A stretch of 64,000 nt of DNA, taken from Corbicula japonica. Lineage: Eukaryota; Mollusca; Bivalvia; Venerida; Cyrenidae. Shown here piece by piece: positions 33,221 to 46,054 of the stretch. The DNA is taken from NCBI GenBank assembly GCA_038501625.1, contig JAZAYU010000183.1, forward strand, positions 186,001 to 250,000, read 5' to 3'. How positions within the stretch are numbered: position 1 is the first letter of the stretch; every line of letters starts with the position of its first letter. The notes under the pieces were generated by a model that was not told the origin of the DNA, made no database searches, and worked only from the letters and a program-made list of their open reading frames with translations. A program made the position numbers and the translations under genes.

Positions 33221-34535
33221 TGTTACGGTCCGGCTGTTGGGCAGGGCCAGGTACGGAACCTATTATCCGTCTAGACGGTGAAGACAATCTCTACGCTTTT
33301 CTGGCTCTTGGAGGCCTTTCTAACAGGGTTCGAAAACCGGGTCCTCTGGGTCTGAGCCAGTAACTGGCAAGGATGAATTACCCTTTTGCTATAAGCAGAC
33401 TTGGGAAAACTGTTATAAATGGCCGAAATTGAGCTCCAACTAAACTACTGTAGTAATATTTTGTTATTTCCTACCTACAAATCTAAAATAGCCAGCTTCA
33501 GTTTAATGAATTTTATTTTCAATATACAGTACCTCAACAATTGTTAATTATTCTGATAATTCACCAAAATAAATATCAAGACAAAATGTGGAAATTGACA
33601 ATATGTTAAATTCTGTTGCCAGTCTATTACAAATAATAAGGCTAGTAGCCAGTCTACATAAGAAATGCTTAAAACCTGCTAAAAAGCATGCAATTACAAA
33701 ACTGAAGTCAAAAGACTTTAATGAATAACTTTTAAACACTCTGCCTTTACTAGGCTAATTATAATTAATATGCTATGAAATTCTTTAACAAATTTGTATT
33801 CAACCTTTAAATAAATGAAATTCTGTCAGTTAAAATTACTCATAGTCAATTGTTTGATAATAATTTTGAACCTTGTTTGAATCTTGTTCGAAAAAATGAA
33901 TGACGACAATTTTGGAATTTTGATGTGTTGGAGCTCCAGAATGAAGAAAAACTGGGTTTATATACCCCAGATGTACGCACTTAAAATTTGCGGTACACTT
34001 CAGAAAAATGCGTACACAAACAAAAAGTGTGTGCAAATGCGCACAGTTTAACGCTGTGCACAAGATTCAGCCAAGTGCGCGTTACAAACTTACAAAGTTT
34101 ACAGAAAATTGTAAATGAAACTTCCACTAATATATAAATCAATCGAAAGAGAAAACAATAAAGCAAATGACTGTCACCTCTGACTTCCTTTTAAACGGAT
34201 AGTTATCTTGAAAATTACAGCTGAAGTTGGCTGACATTTATGGATGCTGAACAGACTGTTTACGTATCCTAGGCAACCGCCCATGATGCAAAGCGGTGGA
34301 ATACAACAAAAATGGCCGCCTCCATGCCTGATTCACGACATATTAAAGATAAAATGACAGTTTTCATTAGGATAACAACTTAAAATAGTTAAAATGTATC
34401 AATTTGGAGACTAATAAACCTGGATTTATGATTCCATACGACCAATAAAAGTAAGATAATCTATTAATAATGCATTTTGACTAAAATCGGACCAAAACAC
34501 AAACTGTGTACATGTAAGTCATGCATATTACTACA
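33221..34535 (-). repeat. 5' LTR of the gypsy element
   Basis: Reads TGTAGTAATATGCATG ... GGACCGTAACA on the minus strand, with standard TG...CA ends. TATATAAA at 33964-33957 is a plausible promoter TATA box and AATAAA at 33517-33512 a plausible polyadenylation signal, giving a long R region. A short U5 leads to the tRNA-Leu site. Identical by eye to the 3' LTR apart from that copy's outer end. Confidence 0.92.
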
Positions 34536-34538
34536 ATA

Positions 34539-34788
34539 CCCCCCACTTAAAATGTCAAAGTTCCAACGCCTCCATGCCTGATTCACGACATATTAAAGAT
34601 AAAATGACAGTTTTCATTAGGATAACAACTTAAAATAGTTAAAATGTATCAATTTGGAGACTAATAAACCTGGATTTATGATTCCATACGACCAACAAAA
34701 GTAAGATAATCTATTAATAATGCATTTTGACTAAAATCGGACCAAAACACAAACTGTGTACATGTAAGTCATGCATATTACTACAATA
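34539..34788 (-). repeat. Partial second LTR plus 3'-internal fragment
   Basis: Next to the 5' LTR lie 29 bp (34539-34567) equal to the polypurine tract and adjoining 3' internal sequence, then 34568-34788, a 221-bp copy of the outer part of the LTR (equal to 34318-34538, offset 250) with at least one substitution. In transcript order this reads LTR fragment, internal 3' end, complete LTR. It is the expected footprint of two elements in tandem sharing one LTR, with the upstream one almost wholly deleted. Confidence 0.85.
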
Positions 34789-37700
34789 TATAGTAATGAA
34801 CTTATGTAAAGCGGTAGAATTCTTAACTGTCTGCTTCCATAGGAAAAAAACTTATTTTGCCAGAAATCTATATCACAAGGAGACCACTGAAGAACTTTTT
34901 TGCAGCCGCCAAAGCAACAAAAAGTAATGTCATGCTGAATCGATTCAATATTTAAAACGTTCTTAAGAAGAATTTGAAATAAATTGCAGAATACAAGCAT
35001 TCTATTTATAGTTCCCGGCGGAGTCCTTCAGCCTCTCAGCTGTGTTTTAAATATTTATTGTACTGCTTTATAATGCCTATAAATGAATGAAAAACATCGA
35101 AGTTCGCCACAATTCTGGACTAAACAGTACACTTGACTTTTGAGTTTCTGTTTTCTGCAATCTTTATTTGTTTTTTTATAATCTACTTTGATAAAACATT
35201 GTCTAAAATAAGTTCAGACGGGGCACACACCGGATGCGCCTCCGTCGAAATCCGCTGGTGGGGTGGAATTTAGTAGACAAAAGGATGATAAAATCACAAT
35301 TTAAGTTTTATTTAAAAGTTGTTTAATATCTTTTACTTGTTTTTTTTTTATTCTGGTTCAGCAGTATTTGGGACAGTTACACAATATATCAAAAACCACT
35401 CTAATGAGGCCTCTTGGAACAGATAAAGTGGTCTAAATAGATGAACGGTCAAGTGTAGAAGCTAGAAACGTTTTAAGCTAGATACATAAAAATAGTGGTA
35501 TTTTTTAATAGCGGTCTCAATTGGGGGGGGCGCTCTTTATGACATAAAATACATAAAATAATATCGCATATCATAGTATAACATAGAATGTGGTATTAAC
35601 TGTAATTACGTCGAAAGATGTTGCAATCGATTTTCTTCAGACATAAGGGTTTTAATTAAAGTGTGCAGCATTCGATAATTGTATCGTATTGTTTCTTTTC
35701 AATGAGTGTTTAAGAAGTTATCGGACTTTCTTGAAAGATCTTCTTCTATTTAACTTTTGATTAATTGAAATGATAAATTGAATTGAATGCAAGCATTATT
35801 GTCATGTGAATCGCGGTTTATTGTTTAAGCATTGGTGCACATATGTCAAGTCCACTTGGGAAAACGTTTTTCGAACACTTGCTGTCAGCGAACATATAAA
35901 AAAGGAAACATGCATATTAGGAATAGCCACACTCAGAAAACAAAATCTCCCGGCCAAAAATGTAGAAAGAAATAGAAAAAATGGTTTTTCAAAACGATCT
36001 ATTTAAATATGACACCACAAAAATAACAAGAAACAGAGAACCTGAGCATCTTTCCACTGGGGATTTAAACCTGGTTCTACGGTGCACCAACCTCACACTT
36101 GCTCCATCTGGTTCTCATAGGAACAAACAAGTGAAGAGAGAAGGTATATTTTGAAGGCCACTTGGAAAACAAAAAATATTTTAAACACATTGCCTAAGTG
36201 ATCAATATAAACATTACATTCATTTTAATCTGTGCTTGGATTAGGTTGAAACCTATAAACCTGACTTTAAAAGGCTTTTACTTACAAAATAAGGATTATG
36301 TATAAAAAACAAATTCTGTTTTTAAAAAGTGTGAAATATATACTCAAGGGATAACTGGGAAACGCAGGGTGAAAGTATTTACAGTATGTCGCGAACGCGT
36401 TGATAAAAACAATGAAAACCAGTAAAATGTATCGAATGTCGCGAAATGGGATTGCGCTGATGTATTATTACTTATTCAGTAATATTCAGGACATATCTTC
36501 CAGAAAAGAATTATATGTTGATAAATCGAAAGTTTTAAATACAATTTAAATGTAACGCTATTGTATAGAACGCGATCATTTTATCCGTTTTTCTGTCAAG
36601 TGACAGGGGAGGTAACCGCAAAATTAATTGAATTATGGGAGAGGCGTATATTTTTTTAATTATATATTTATTTTTAAAGAGGGGATCCATAACTTAACAA
36701 GCCCAATATTCACGAGTAATACAGTGCAAAAAACTGTTAATTCTAATGTGTTCTAGACTGTAACACCATCGTTTTGGATTGATCTAAATTGTACTGTTTA
36801 TTGGTGTAAATATTGAGAAGCGCCCAAACCGGTGCTGGACGAAGTGGATAGCAATATACATTCCATTTACTCTCCATGAATAGGCTCAATCAACCGAGCT
36901 TGCAATAATTTGATATTTTTCGTGTTCGATGGGTTTCAAAGTTCCACTTTCATCTTTCTTATCAGCGAATTTCATCATCAAATATCAATAATTCACCCCT
37001 TTATTTCACTGATCCAATTAATTAATAATATAAGGAATCCGGCTTAGCAGACATAACACATAAAAGAACCAATCTATCGTTCATGACATCCTAATAGACA
37101 TGTCATGTAATAGATATCAACAGGATTAGATTAGGTGGCCTTGATCAGGGACTGACTAAAACGTACATGTATTTGTCTTCAAGTGGTTACTCTTTTTGTC
37201 ATGCACTGTTATGGATAAAAAAGTTAAACAAATTGAATATTTCAGAATGCAGTTCAATTAAACTTTTCCCAAATAAATAATTAAGTTATTAATGTATCTT
37301 TATTATACATACGTTAGGAAAACTTCGCAGTAAATAATAGCAGGATGTAAAAATCCCTGAAATTCGATTTACATCCAAACACAAGAACAAAACAACAAAA
37401 AAATCAATTTAAAAGCCCACAAGAATAATATGTTACTGACAACAATGTAAGAGGTCATTCGATGACAATACCACAACCTAATTATAGCTATGGGAATAAA
37501 TTTATTGCTTTTTCTTAAATAGTGGTGAATGCAGTAATTTCTACGCGATGGTACGCGATGGTACAGAAATCTGCCTACCGTAACATCTGAGATCAAGACT
37601 AATCAAACAAATTTATTTTTAAATCTACATAAAATATCCAAGTAAGGTATTCAGATACCATATTTATAAAACTTCAAAGGTGCCTTGTCACGTATCAATG

Positions 37701-39998
37701 TCTCAGTCGTGGTTCATATTAATTGCAACCTTATAACTATGCCTATAAATGACTGATAAAAATTGAACATTCGTACATCTAAGGACCTGTTGTGTGTGAA
37801 TTTTACTGCTTTAGGAACGCTTTGACAATCGTGTCTTTAAAATTTGTTGAATGTGTGAGAATATAAAAGCACATTAGCTGTTTACAGGTCATCGAAAGTT
37901 TATTTTATAAATTTTAATATTTGAAAGCACTTAGTATTTTGAATATTTTCATACTGATACGTGACATCTCTGCACGAGAATAGGTATGCCATGTTAAACT
38001 TATTTACAGAAAAAGATAAGTTGGCCGTGAACAGGGACAGAATAAAACTTATTTGTCTACAGCTGGTGTATAGTGCTGTGTGGCAGCTGTAAAAAGTCTC
38101 CGCGTATTTTTCTTCAGTGTAGTTATCAGTTTTAATTACCTCCCTTGATAATTATATAACACTAATTTCAAACCTTACATAATGTCAATCATTGTGGGTG
38201 ACAGTATATCGGCATACTTAATCATTTTTGGGTGGATACGGACGGAATGCACTGTTTATATCTCTTGCGTGGTTGATTAGGTGCTGCCGCCGTATTTGCG
38301 TGGCATCGAGGTTAATGTATCTATACATTTAAGGTGTTACTCCTTTCGTCCTTTCACTGTCATCGATAAAAAAATAAAATATCTTCTTAAGGCAAATTGT
38401 AGTTCAATACAATTTTGCCCCCAAAAAAGATATTTAGTAGATGCTAGACACGTTCTGGGACGTTGGTTATTCGTTTGTTCGAAATTCCGTGGGTTGAAAG
38501 GGAATACAGAAACAGATAGAACATTTTCGCGTTCACGCATGATTTGTTTTCCTTGGAAACATGTTAATAGCACGTAATCTGCTACATTCGTCAAAGGGTT
38601 TCTATTTTCCTGTCACAGATCAAGGATATTTTTGGAATCATTGTCTTGTTATAAGTGACACCGATACAATCTCGAAAGGAAAACTTCACGGAAGCAAGTA
38701 GAACCAGACACAATAAAAGATGTGACCAACAAATACGTATACAGTTGACGACCGTTTATTAAATGTGCTTTGCGGTCAATAGCGTCGTATGAAACCAAAT
38801 TACATGTTTTATGCTTAATATTTCCTCATAGTTACGAGAAGTTATGACTGGAAAACAACCAAAAATAGTCTCAATTTTTATGTTTTATATTCCTCATTAG
38901 TAAAAATTGTTGTTATAACTAGAAAACAATCTTAAAAAAGAAAGATTGAAGATGTACGCGATGGCAATATTGTATCCAAATCAATATCAAAAACAAAGCG
39001 AACAAATTTTGTTATTTACGACGAACTCGCCAATTTGTTGAAGGCTTTAGATTTGTATAAGACAGTGACGTCGTATTCCAATGTGGGCTGACACTTGACT
39101 ATAATGTTTGTCCTGTATTCTGCTCTTACATAACTACGTTCTTGATAATATAAGTATCTTGAATGAGTGTGAGGTGAAGAAGGAAAAATATGCCACTGAA
39201 AGTGAACTTCTTTGTAGCAATGAGGCTGTGCCCAGTTCACGCTAAAACAGTTGATGCGATGCGACAGATTTTTCTATCTTAAACGAAATTAAATATTTCA
39301 TACAAGATATTTTGCAAACTTGTTATTGTTCATAGCAATTTTGTATATTATTGTGTAGGCCTATATTTGTACGCTCAAAACCACTTTTTTCATACGATGA
39401 AATGTTCACGTTTACAAACCTATTTCCTAAATATTTCCTATTACTTGAAACAATTTACGTCAAATATTGGATGGCGTGACTTTAGTCATGTACGAGAAAG
39501 GTATCTTTTTTCCTAGGGAAAGACAGGAGTTTCCTTTCCCCGGTAAAACACGCGAAAACACTTATCCGGTATGTAGGAAATATTAACGGAAAACTGCTAA
39601 CCATCTTTATAAACTGTGTTTTCTAAATTTTAATGGAAAACTCCGCCCCACCAGCTACAAAATTAAGTACTTTATAGATGTAACTATCTCCCTTATATTG
39701 TAAATTTTAACAGAAATATTAGTCTACATAATGACATGCTTTGTTAGTGTCAACAACAAAAACCGTGCACCATAAAAAACTATATGCTTTGTAAACATTA
39801 ACAGAAAATGAGGTAACTAAACCCTAGCTTTTCAATAATCTTCAAATTGCCATTGCCTTAAAAATGCAAACATTTAAGGTTTCGATCAATTACGTCTACC
39901 GGTTTGCAAATAGAGACAGAACATAAAATAAATTCAACGTGTTAGTTTTATCAATACGTTTACAAGAAGCTATACTTGAACATTGTCATAAATGACTT
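34789..39998. other. No supported gene; scattered repeat fragments
   Basis: Contains a GTGGTCT-type repeat at 35385-35530, a reverse Rep-B fragment near 36010-36140, Rep-C at 36815-36955 and a segment near 37275-37460 related to 2985-3175. TCACGTATCA (about 37686) and TGATACGTGA (about 37967) form a short inverted pair. ORFs at 38281-38577 and 38337-38594 oppose each other and look random. Confidence 0.5.
36815..36955 (+). repeat. Rep-C dispersed repeat
   Basis: GAAGCGCCCAAACCGGTGCTG, AAGTGGATAGCAATATACATT, GGCTCAATCAACCGAGCTTG and TTTTTCGTGTTCGATGGG follow the Rep-C order seen at 7600. Confidence 0.55.
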
Positions 39999-40129
39999 GT
40001 GCCAATTAACATTGGATCAAAACAGATTATTAATGACGTTCTCGAATTCCTACGCTTTACTCGTTTTGTTTGTTCGTATTTAGATTTATTTATCGTCGCT
40101 ACCGTCCTCAAGAAGAACGTTAGTCACTT

Positions 40130-40400
40130 TAGGTTTTTGGAGGATAATGCAAAACAAAATGAAATATGCGTATCAGAAATGGCCACATCCAGCATACACA
40201 GCCTCCCTACACAGCCAAAAAGTAGAGAGGAAAAGAGAGCATGGTATTACGATAACCCACACAGCCAAAAAGTAGAGAGGAAAAGAGAGCATGGTATTAC
40301 AATAATCAGTTTCAAAATGGACACCACAAACAAATAGCGAAAGTGAGAACCAGAGGGGTTACCGCCTCGAAGTGAAATCTGAAAGCCACTGAGCAAGACA
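40130..40400 (-). repeat. Rep-B tail with a 50-bp tandem duplication
   Basis: ACAGCCAAAAAGTAGAGAGG followed by AAAAGAGAGCATGGTATTAC occurs at 40211 and again at 40261 in direct repeat. The surrounding sequence is reverse-oriented Rep-B (GAACCAGAGGGGTTACCGCC). The 112-codon ORF across it is a repeat artefact. Confidence 0.7.
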
Positions 40401-40544
40401 CAGAGGACTTTTGACTGCAAGTAACTTGCAAATTAAATAACAACTTAAAGGTGCCTGCTCACGTATCAGGACGGAAGTATTTGGTGTTTTGAAATAATAA
40501 AATTTATAATTTAAACTACAAAAGATCTGTAACCAAGGAAAAGT

Positions 40545-41120
40545 CACTGGCCGTTCCAATGAAGTAGACTCAATGGTTCCCTGTTGTTTGTGGTATCCAA
40601 TTTGAAATTGATTCTCTGATAAAAAAACAACAACAACAACTCATGTTCTTTTTTCCTTTCTTTTTTTTTTGCTGCGTGGGGAGGCTGTTTTTCTGGTTGT
40701 GGCAACTCCTGATTTATTTTTTTTATTTTTATCTGAATAAATCGAGAAGCACTCTGAAAACTCGATTTGCAACCATTCTCTTTTGGAAGGGTTGAATCGT
40801 GATTGGGGAAATCCTTGAGACAAGTGCTAGACAGTCGCTTCGGTCAGGAATTTCATTGAGCTGAGGCCTTTTTCCTAGAACAATGAATCGCAAAGATGTA
40901 CTTCAAAATCGACGATAATATTTAGCTAGATTGATGGAAAGGGAACTGAAAGCCATCGAACACGATAAGCTGAAAAAGGAGCTTTGAAAGCCACCGAAAA
41001 AGAATATATTAAAAGGGAACTTTCAAAGCAACCGGACAAGAATAAATGTAAAGGGAAACTATGAAGTCACCAACAAGAAAACATGAAAAAGGAAATTTGA
41101 ACGCCACTGAACACGAATAG
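40545..41120 (+). repeat. Rep-B tail joined to degenerate 38-bp minisatellite
   Basis: GCTGCGTGGGGAGGCTGTT, then ATTGGGGAAATCC, GCTAGACAGTCGCTTCGGTC and GAAGATGTACTTCAAAATCG-like sequence lead into decayed TGAAAAGGGAACTTTGAAAG units. The same order occurs at about 11100-11705, which shows one composite repeat at two sites. Confidence 0.65.
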
Positions 41121-41800
41121 ATCTTGCAATACGAGTTGCCAAATACAAAACCGCAAAATGCTTAAATCGTCACCTTAGTGCAAAAACAGTATAGGTTTAT
41201 CTCGTTTTATTTGAATAATAATTACACTGTAAGTGTACAAAGATGAAAATATCTAGCCCCAAGCAGTTACATTTCTGTCATTTTTGAGAAGCCGTAGACA
41301 AATGTAATTTGAACAAATTGGCAGCCGTCATATCTTATTTCTATTAATTAATTCCCACTTAGCCTTGAGGTTTCAAAAATCAACAAATTTTCGTTAATGA
41401 CCGCTACTTGTAACCAGTTTGCTGTTAGTTTCAACATAGTCTATTGCCTTAAAATAACCCGTTACCGATGTCGTTCGGTGAAGATTGCGTATATCAGGGT
41501 TATCCGATCAACCTGTTTGGGGTTGTCCCGGTTAGCTCCATTGGTTTCGTCGTCGGAATTGCAGGGCTAGGCGCTGTCGCCGTGATTGTGCGGGTTCGCT
41601 CCCAGGTAGAGGTAATCTATTTTTTTAATTATTCATATGTATAACTCAGCGCTTCTGATAAGAGGAGTGCTGATATATCTTTTGCTTTTTTGTTGGCAAA
41701 AACCCTTTGAGTTATATATTTGGGCATTTTGGCTGGGGAAATGATCATGGTACTCTTTCATTTTTAAAAGTTGGTTAAGTGCTTATGCAATTGACCGTTC
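41120..41800 (+). repeat. Rep-A composite repeat with embedded SINE
   Basis: Near-identical to 15680-16310: CTTGCAATACGAGTTGCC, ACAGTATAGG, CGTTACCGATGTCGTTCGG, box A TAGCTCCATTGG and box B GGGTTCGCTCC. It lacks the first 250 bp or so of the copy at 15416. Confidence 0.65.
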
Positions 41801-41982
41801 CAACCTTTCTTGTTCTTAATTTCTTCAATTGTAGGTGGTGGCTACTTTGAAACTGATCATTTATAACTCATGCTTTCTTTTCCTTTCTTCTTTTAAGCTG
41901 TGAAGGAAGACTGTCATATATTTAAACATGTTGCTATATTTGGAAAGGAACATACATTTATCTATTATTCCTTCACAGCTAT

Positions 41983-43035
41983 GAAAAAGGTGATAGTTTC
42001 TAACTGGACTACAACTTGATATTTTTGCCTCGTAAGGCAAAATAATCAAATTGTCGTTTGCTCAAATTTGACGTCATTTCAATGACTGTTCGAATGCAGT
42101 TTCGCCTTTGATGCGCTCCTTATATGGTTGAATTTCACTCACAACAGATCCTAAAATGTACTGTTTACAGTTTAACCTGCCTAAGCAGCCACCTGTGAAC
42201 AGCAACCACCTTTCTTAAACAGGCAGTTTGAATATGTTCTAAATGGACATTTTGTTCTCATTTTAACCTGTCCTCAACAGCCACCTGCGTAGAGCAGCCA
42301 CTTATTGTCACTCCCTTGGGTGGCTGTCAAAGATTGGTAAGAATGTAGTCTTATATTTCGGCAAAATAAGATTTTTTCAGTCATTAATAGGCATTGTTGA
42401 GTGTCACAATTAACATTAACAGACACTGAAGTATAGGCAGCTTATAAAATTGCTGGAGTTATAATAAACTCTTTTCACTACTAGTAGCAGATATAATATT
42501 TTAGAATAAACTGTGAATAGGCAGCTTTAAAGAGAAATATGATATTTTCACTAAACCTTAGAACTCGAATTTGCCGCGTTGACTACGTACTGGCTGCTGG
42601 GGGGAGGGGGTAATTAACGTTGCCGGTATCTTAAACGGTGTAATATTAAAAACAATCTTTTGAAATCCAAATGCGTTCAAATGCTAGTCATATCTTAAAT
42701 AAAACACGGTAACAGTACGTTCCAAACATAATCCGATAAATGTTGCAAATCGAGTTGCCAAGTACATAACCGCAAAATGCTTATATCGTCACCTTAGAGC
42801 AAATACAGTATAGGCCTATCTCGTTTTATTTGAATAATAATTATACTGTTAGTATACTGCTAGTTTCAACACAGTATATTACCTTAAAATAACCCGTTAC
42901 CGATGACGTATAGTGAAGATTACGTATATCAAGGTTATCCGATCAACCTTTTTGGGGTTGTCCCGGTTAGCTCAATTGGTTACGTCGTCGGAATTGCAGG
43001 GCTAGGCGCTGTCGCCGTGACGGTGACGTTCGCTC
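41983..43035 (+). repeat. Left arm of an 8.4-kb inverted repeat
   Basis: This 1.05-kb segment, from GAAAAAGGTGATAGTTTC to the SINE box B TTCGCTC, is about 95% similar by eye to the reverse complement of 49354-50416. It contains a CAGTTTAACCTGCC MITE (about 42165-42345), Rep-A (from about 42478) and a SINE head (about 42923-43035). The LINE starts at its inner edge. Confidence 0.85.
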
Positions 43036-46000
43036 ACACATGACTCTAAATGAGATGAAAATTTCGGCCATTTCGGCATGGGGAGTTTTAGATTATACTT
43101 TCGGGTCAGACCATTGTCCACAAATTATAACAATCAATCAAAATTATGAAAATTCTAAAGCTGACTATATCAACAAATTCAACTTAAAAAAAGCTGATTG
43201 GAATAAATTCACTCAGCTCTGTAGTGAGATTTCTCCTGAGGAAGTCTATAATGAGGACACAGAATTATATTTAGAAAATTTAAATACTGTTTTCTTGGAC
43301 ATCGCTGAGAGGTGCGTGCCGGCCTCTTCCGGGAGGCTGTCTGGGCACGGTGTGGTCCCGTGGTGGAATGACGCCTGTACTAAAGCGGTACAGGATAAAA
43401 AACGAGCTATCAAAAACTTAAAAAGAAACCCCTGTCCAGCAAATGGTGAAAAATTAATAGAATTAGAAAATATTACTAAAAAAATTATTTTGGAATCCAA
43501 AAAACAACACTTGCAGGAATTCTATGAATCAGTTTCGATACAAAAATGTTCATCTAGGGTTTTTTGGAATAAGATTCACAGTTTTAGTTAAACATTATGC
43601 AAGCGTTTCCTCTAATGACAGTGTACCTTTAGAAACTTTGGAATTTCAAAGCTCATTTCAAAAACAAAATCAACAAAAAATTGACGAGCCGGGGGAAAAT
43701 AATACACCTTTAAATCTTCCTTTTACTTTGGCTGAACTAAAAAAGACTATTAGTACTAGGCGTGATTCCGCGACGGGACTAGATAAAATATCGTACGTCA
43801 TGTTCAGACACATGCCGGACTCGGCCCTACTTCTGTGGCTGAGGCTGTATAATGCAGTGTGGAACGGGGGAATCTACTCGTTGGACTGGGGAGAGGCCTG
43901 TGTGGTCCCGTTACCAAAAGCAAACAAACCCAAAAACGATCCAAAATCTTATCGTCCGATCAGCCTTACTTCCCATTCAGGTAAATTACTGGAGGGAATG
44001 GTTAAATCAAGGCTAGAATTTCGTTTAGAAAGTAATAATTATATTAATCCCTTTCAATCTGGCTTTAGAAAGGGGCGCAGTACCCTAGATCAATTAAGCA
44101 GATTGCAGCATGATATTATTTCGGCAATGAATAGAAGTAGATCAGTTTTGGCAATCTTTTTAGATCTGCAATCTGCATTCGATTTAACTTGGCATTTTGG
44201 GGTACTATCTAAATTAAAAGAATACGGGATCACGGGGGCTTGTTTCCGGTACATTAGGGCCTTCCTGGAGGACCGGAGGATTAGGGTCAAGGTTGATGGG
44301 GCTCTTTCTGATCCAGGCTATCTTGACAGGGGAACCCCCCAGGGGTCCATCCTGTCCCCGTTATTATTCAATCTGATAATAAACTGGCTCACTGAGACAC
44401 TCAAAGGATCAGGGATGGTCATTAGCCAGTTTGCAGATGATTCTGGAACCTGGAAAGTTGGGTCCAATTGGGTTAAACTAGCCAAAGATGCACAGGCTGG
44501 GTTGGACTCTCTATGGGGTTGGGCCAAAAATTGGGGATTTAAAATTTCTGAAACCAAAACTGTGGGTGTTCTTTTGGGGAATCAAAAACAGCACACTTTG
44601 GACGTTACTTTAGGCGGCACACCTATAAAATTTGAAAAAGTTGCACGATTTTTAGGCCTTCTTTTGGATAAAAAAACTCACTTTTGTGCAACACAATAAG
44701 GATTTGGTTAACCGGTGCCAAAAAGACTTAAATGTTATGAGGATGTTAAAAGGCACTGATTTCGGTTCTGATAAAAATAGCCTTTTACTCCTATATAAGT
44801 CTTTAATACGTTCAAAAATAGATTATGGTGCACAGATCTATTCTTGTGCTACATCAACAATTCTAAAACAACTTGACACTATCCAGAACCGGGCCCTCAG
44901 GTTGGCCCGTGGGGCTCTCTCCTCCACACCGGCATGTGTCCTTGAAGTTGAGGTCGGCGTGCCACCTCTCAGACTAAGAAGGCTTGAGCAGAGCGTTAAG
45001 TACTGGGCCAGGGTTAAAGCTAATAAACTCAATCCAGTCAATAACATCCTTGGGACTTCATATTTCTGCAAGTCCAAAAATAAGGACCCCGCATTACCTT
45101 TCGGGGCTCAGTCCCAGGAACTTGCAGAGATGTGTGGTCTCAAGGAGGTTGAGATTGCTTGGTTCAGGCCGGGGGTGTTGCCGCCTTGGCTGGTCAGGGA
45201 ACCAGAAGTAGACATCAGTTTGAGCTACAAAATTAATTAAAAAATGTGACCTTCCCAATATCTCTTTGGCTGAAGTTAATTTGTATCTGGATGAAAAATA
45301 CAACAATTTTACCAAAATTTATACAGATGGGTCAAAATGCCCAGATACTGGGAAGGTTGCCTCTGCAGTGGTCATCCCAACATTCAACTATGAAAAAACT
45401 CAAAGACTTTCAAATTTTACTTCAATATATACTGCAGAGTTAATATAAATCAAAAATGCTGTAATGTGGATCTATGAACACAAACACAGTAACACAATTA
45501 TTTTGTCTGACTCACTTTCATCTTTGGTTTCTATAAAGTCAGGCAACAGTAGGTCTAGACCAGATATTTTAACAGATATTTTGGAAATAAATCATATTCT
45601 GGTCTCATGTAAATTAAAAACTGTGTTTGTGTGGTGCCCAGCTCATATTGGTGTCTATGGAAATGAACTGGCTGACAGGGCGGCCAAATCAGGTCTGAGC
45701 CATCCAACTATTGATAACAGTGTAAAACTTGCACCAACTGAGGTTTATTCCATGGTCAGGAAGAATATGCTCGAACGATGGGAGAAATCCTTGAGTGAGA
45801 GGCTTCCTGATTCTGGATACTCCGTGGGGCTCGGACGGCCCATGGTATACTCTGATAATTTCAGAGTTGACAAGTGCATTACCCGTCTGAGATTGGGGAC
45901 AAATTTGCTGCCGGGCTCTGCCGGGCAGCATATTCTTAAAGTTGACCCTATTTGTCCACAATGCAGGGTCAAGTACACTGTTACACACTTTCTTACTGAA

Positions 46001-46054
46001 TGCAGTATGCACAAAGACCATATAAATAAACTTAAAGCAGTTTTTCTGCCTTAA
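43036..46054 (+). pseudogene. I-like non-LTR retrotransposon ORF2, truncated and frameshifted
   Basis: Only the last residues of the AP endonuclease remain (GSDHCP near 43105). RT follows with the FLDLQSAFD motif A, the GTPQGSILSPLLFN block and FADD at 44430-44441, then an RNase H domain beginning with YTDGS at 45320-45334 and continuing through ILSDSLSSL and ELADRAAKSG. RT plus C-terminal RNase H points to the I/Nimb-like group. The frame changes near 43590, 44690 and 45237, and UAA occurs at 45446-45448, so no functional protein is made. The 5' end is missing, which is typical of target-primed insertion. No poly(A) tail or target duplication was defined. Confidence 0.88.

Larger units (their letters stand above)
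23799..34538 (-). mobile_element. Ty3/gypsy LTR retrotransposon, full length
   Basis: A 10.7-kb minus-strand element containing, in transcript order: 5' LTR (about 34535-33221), tRNA-Leu primer site, gag, pol in the -1 frame, a third ORF, a polypurine tract and 3' LTR (25108-23799). The LTRs are offset by exactly 9427 bp and appear identical by eye over about 1.31 kb. Together with unbroken ORFs this implies recent insertion. It carries no recognisable env gene. No target-site duplication could be identified. The outer ends are unusual: a partial LTR is appended at the 5' side, and the outermost 5 bases of the 3' LTR are replaced. Confidence 0.95.
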
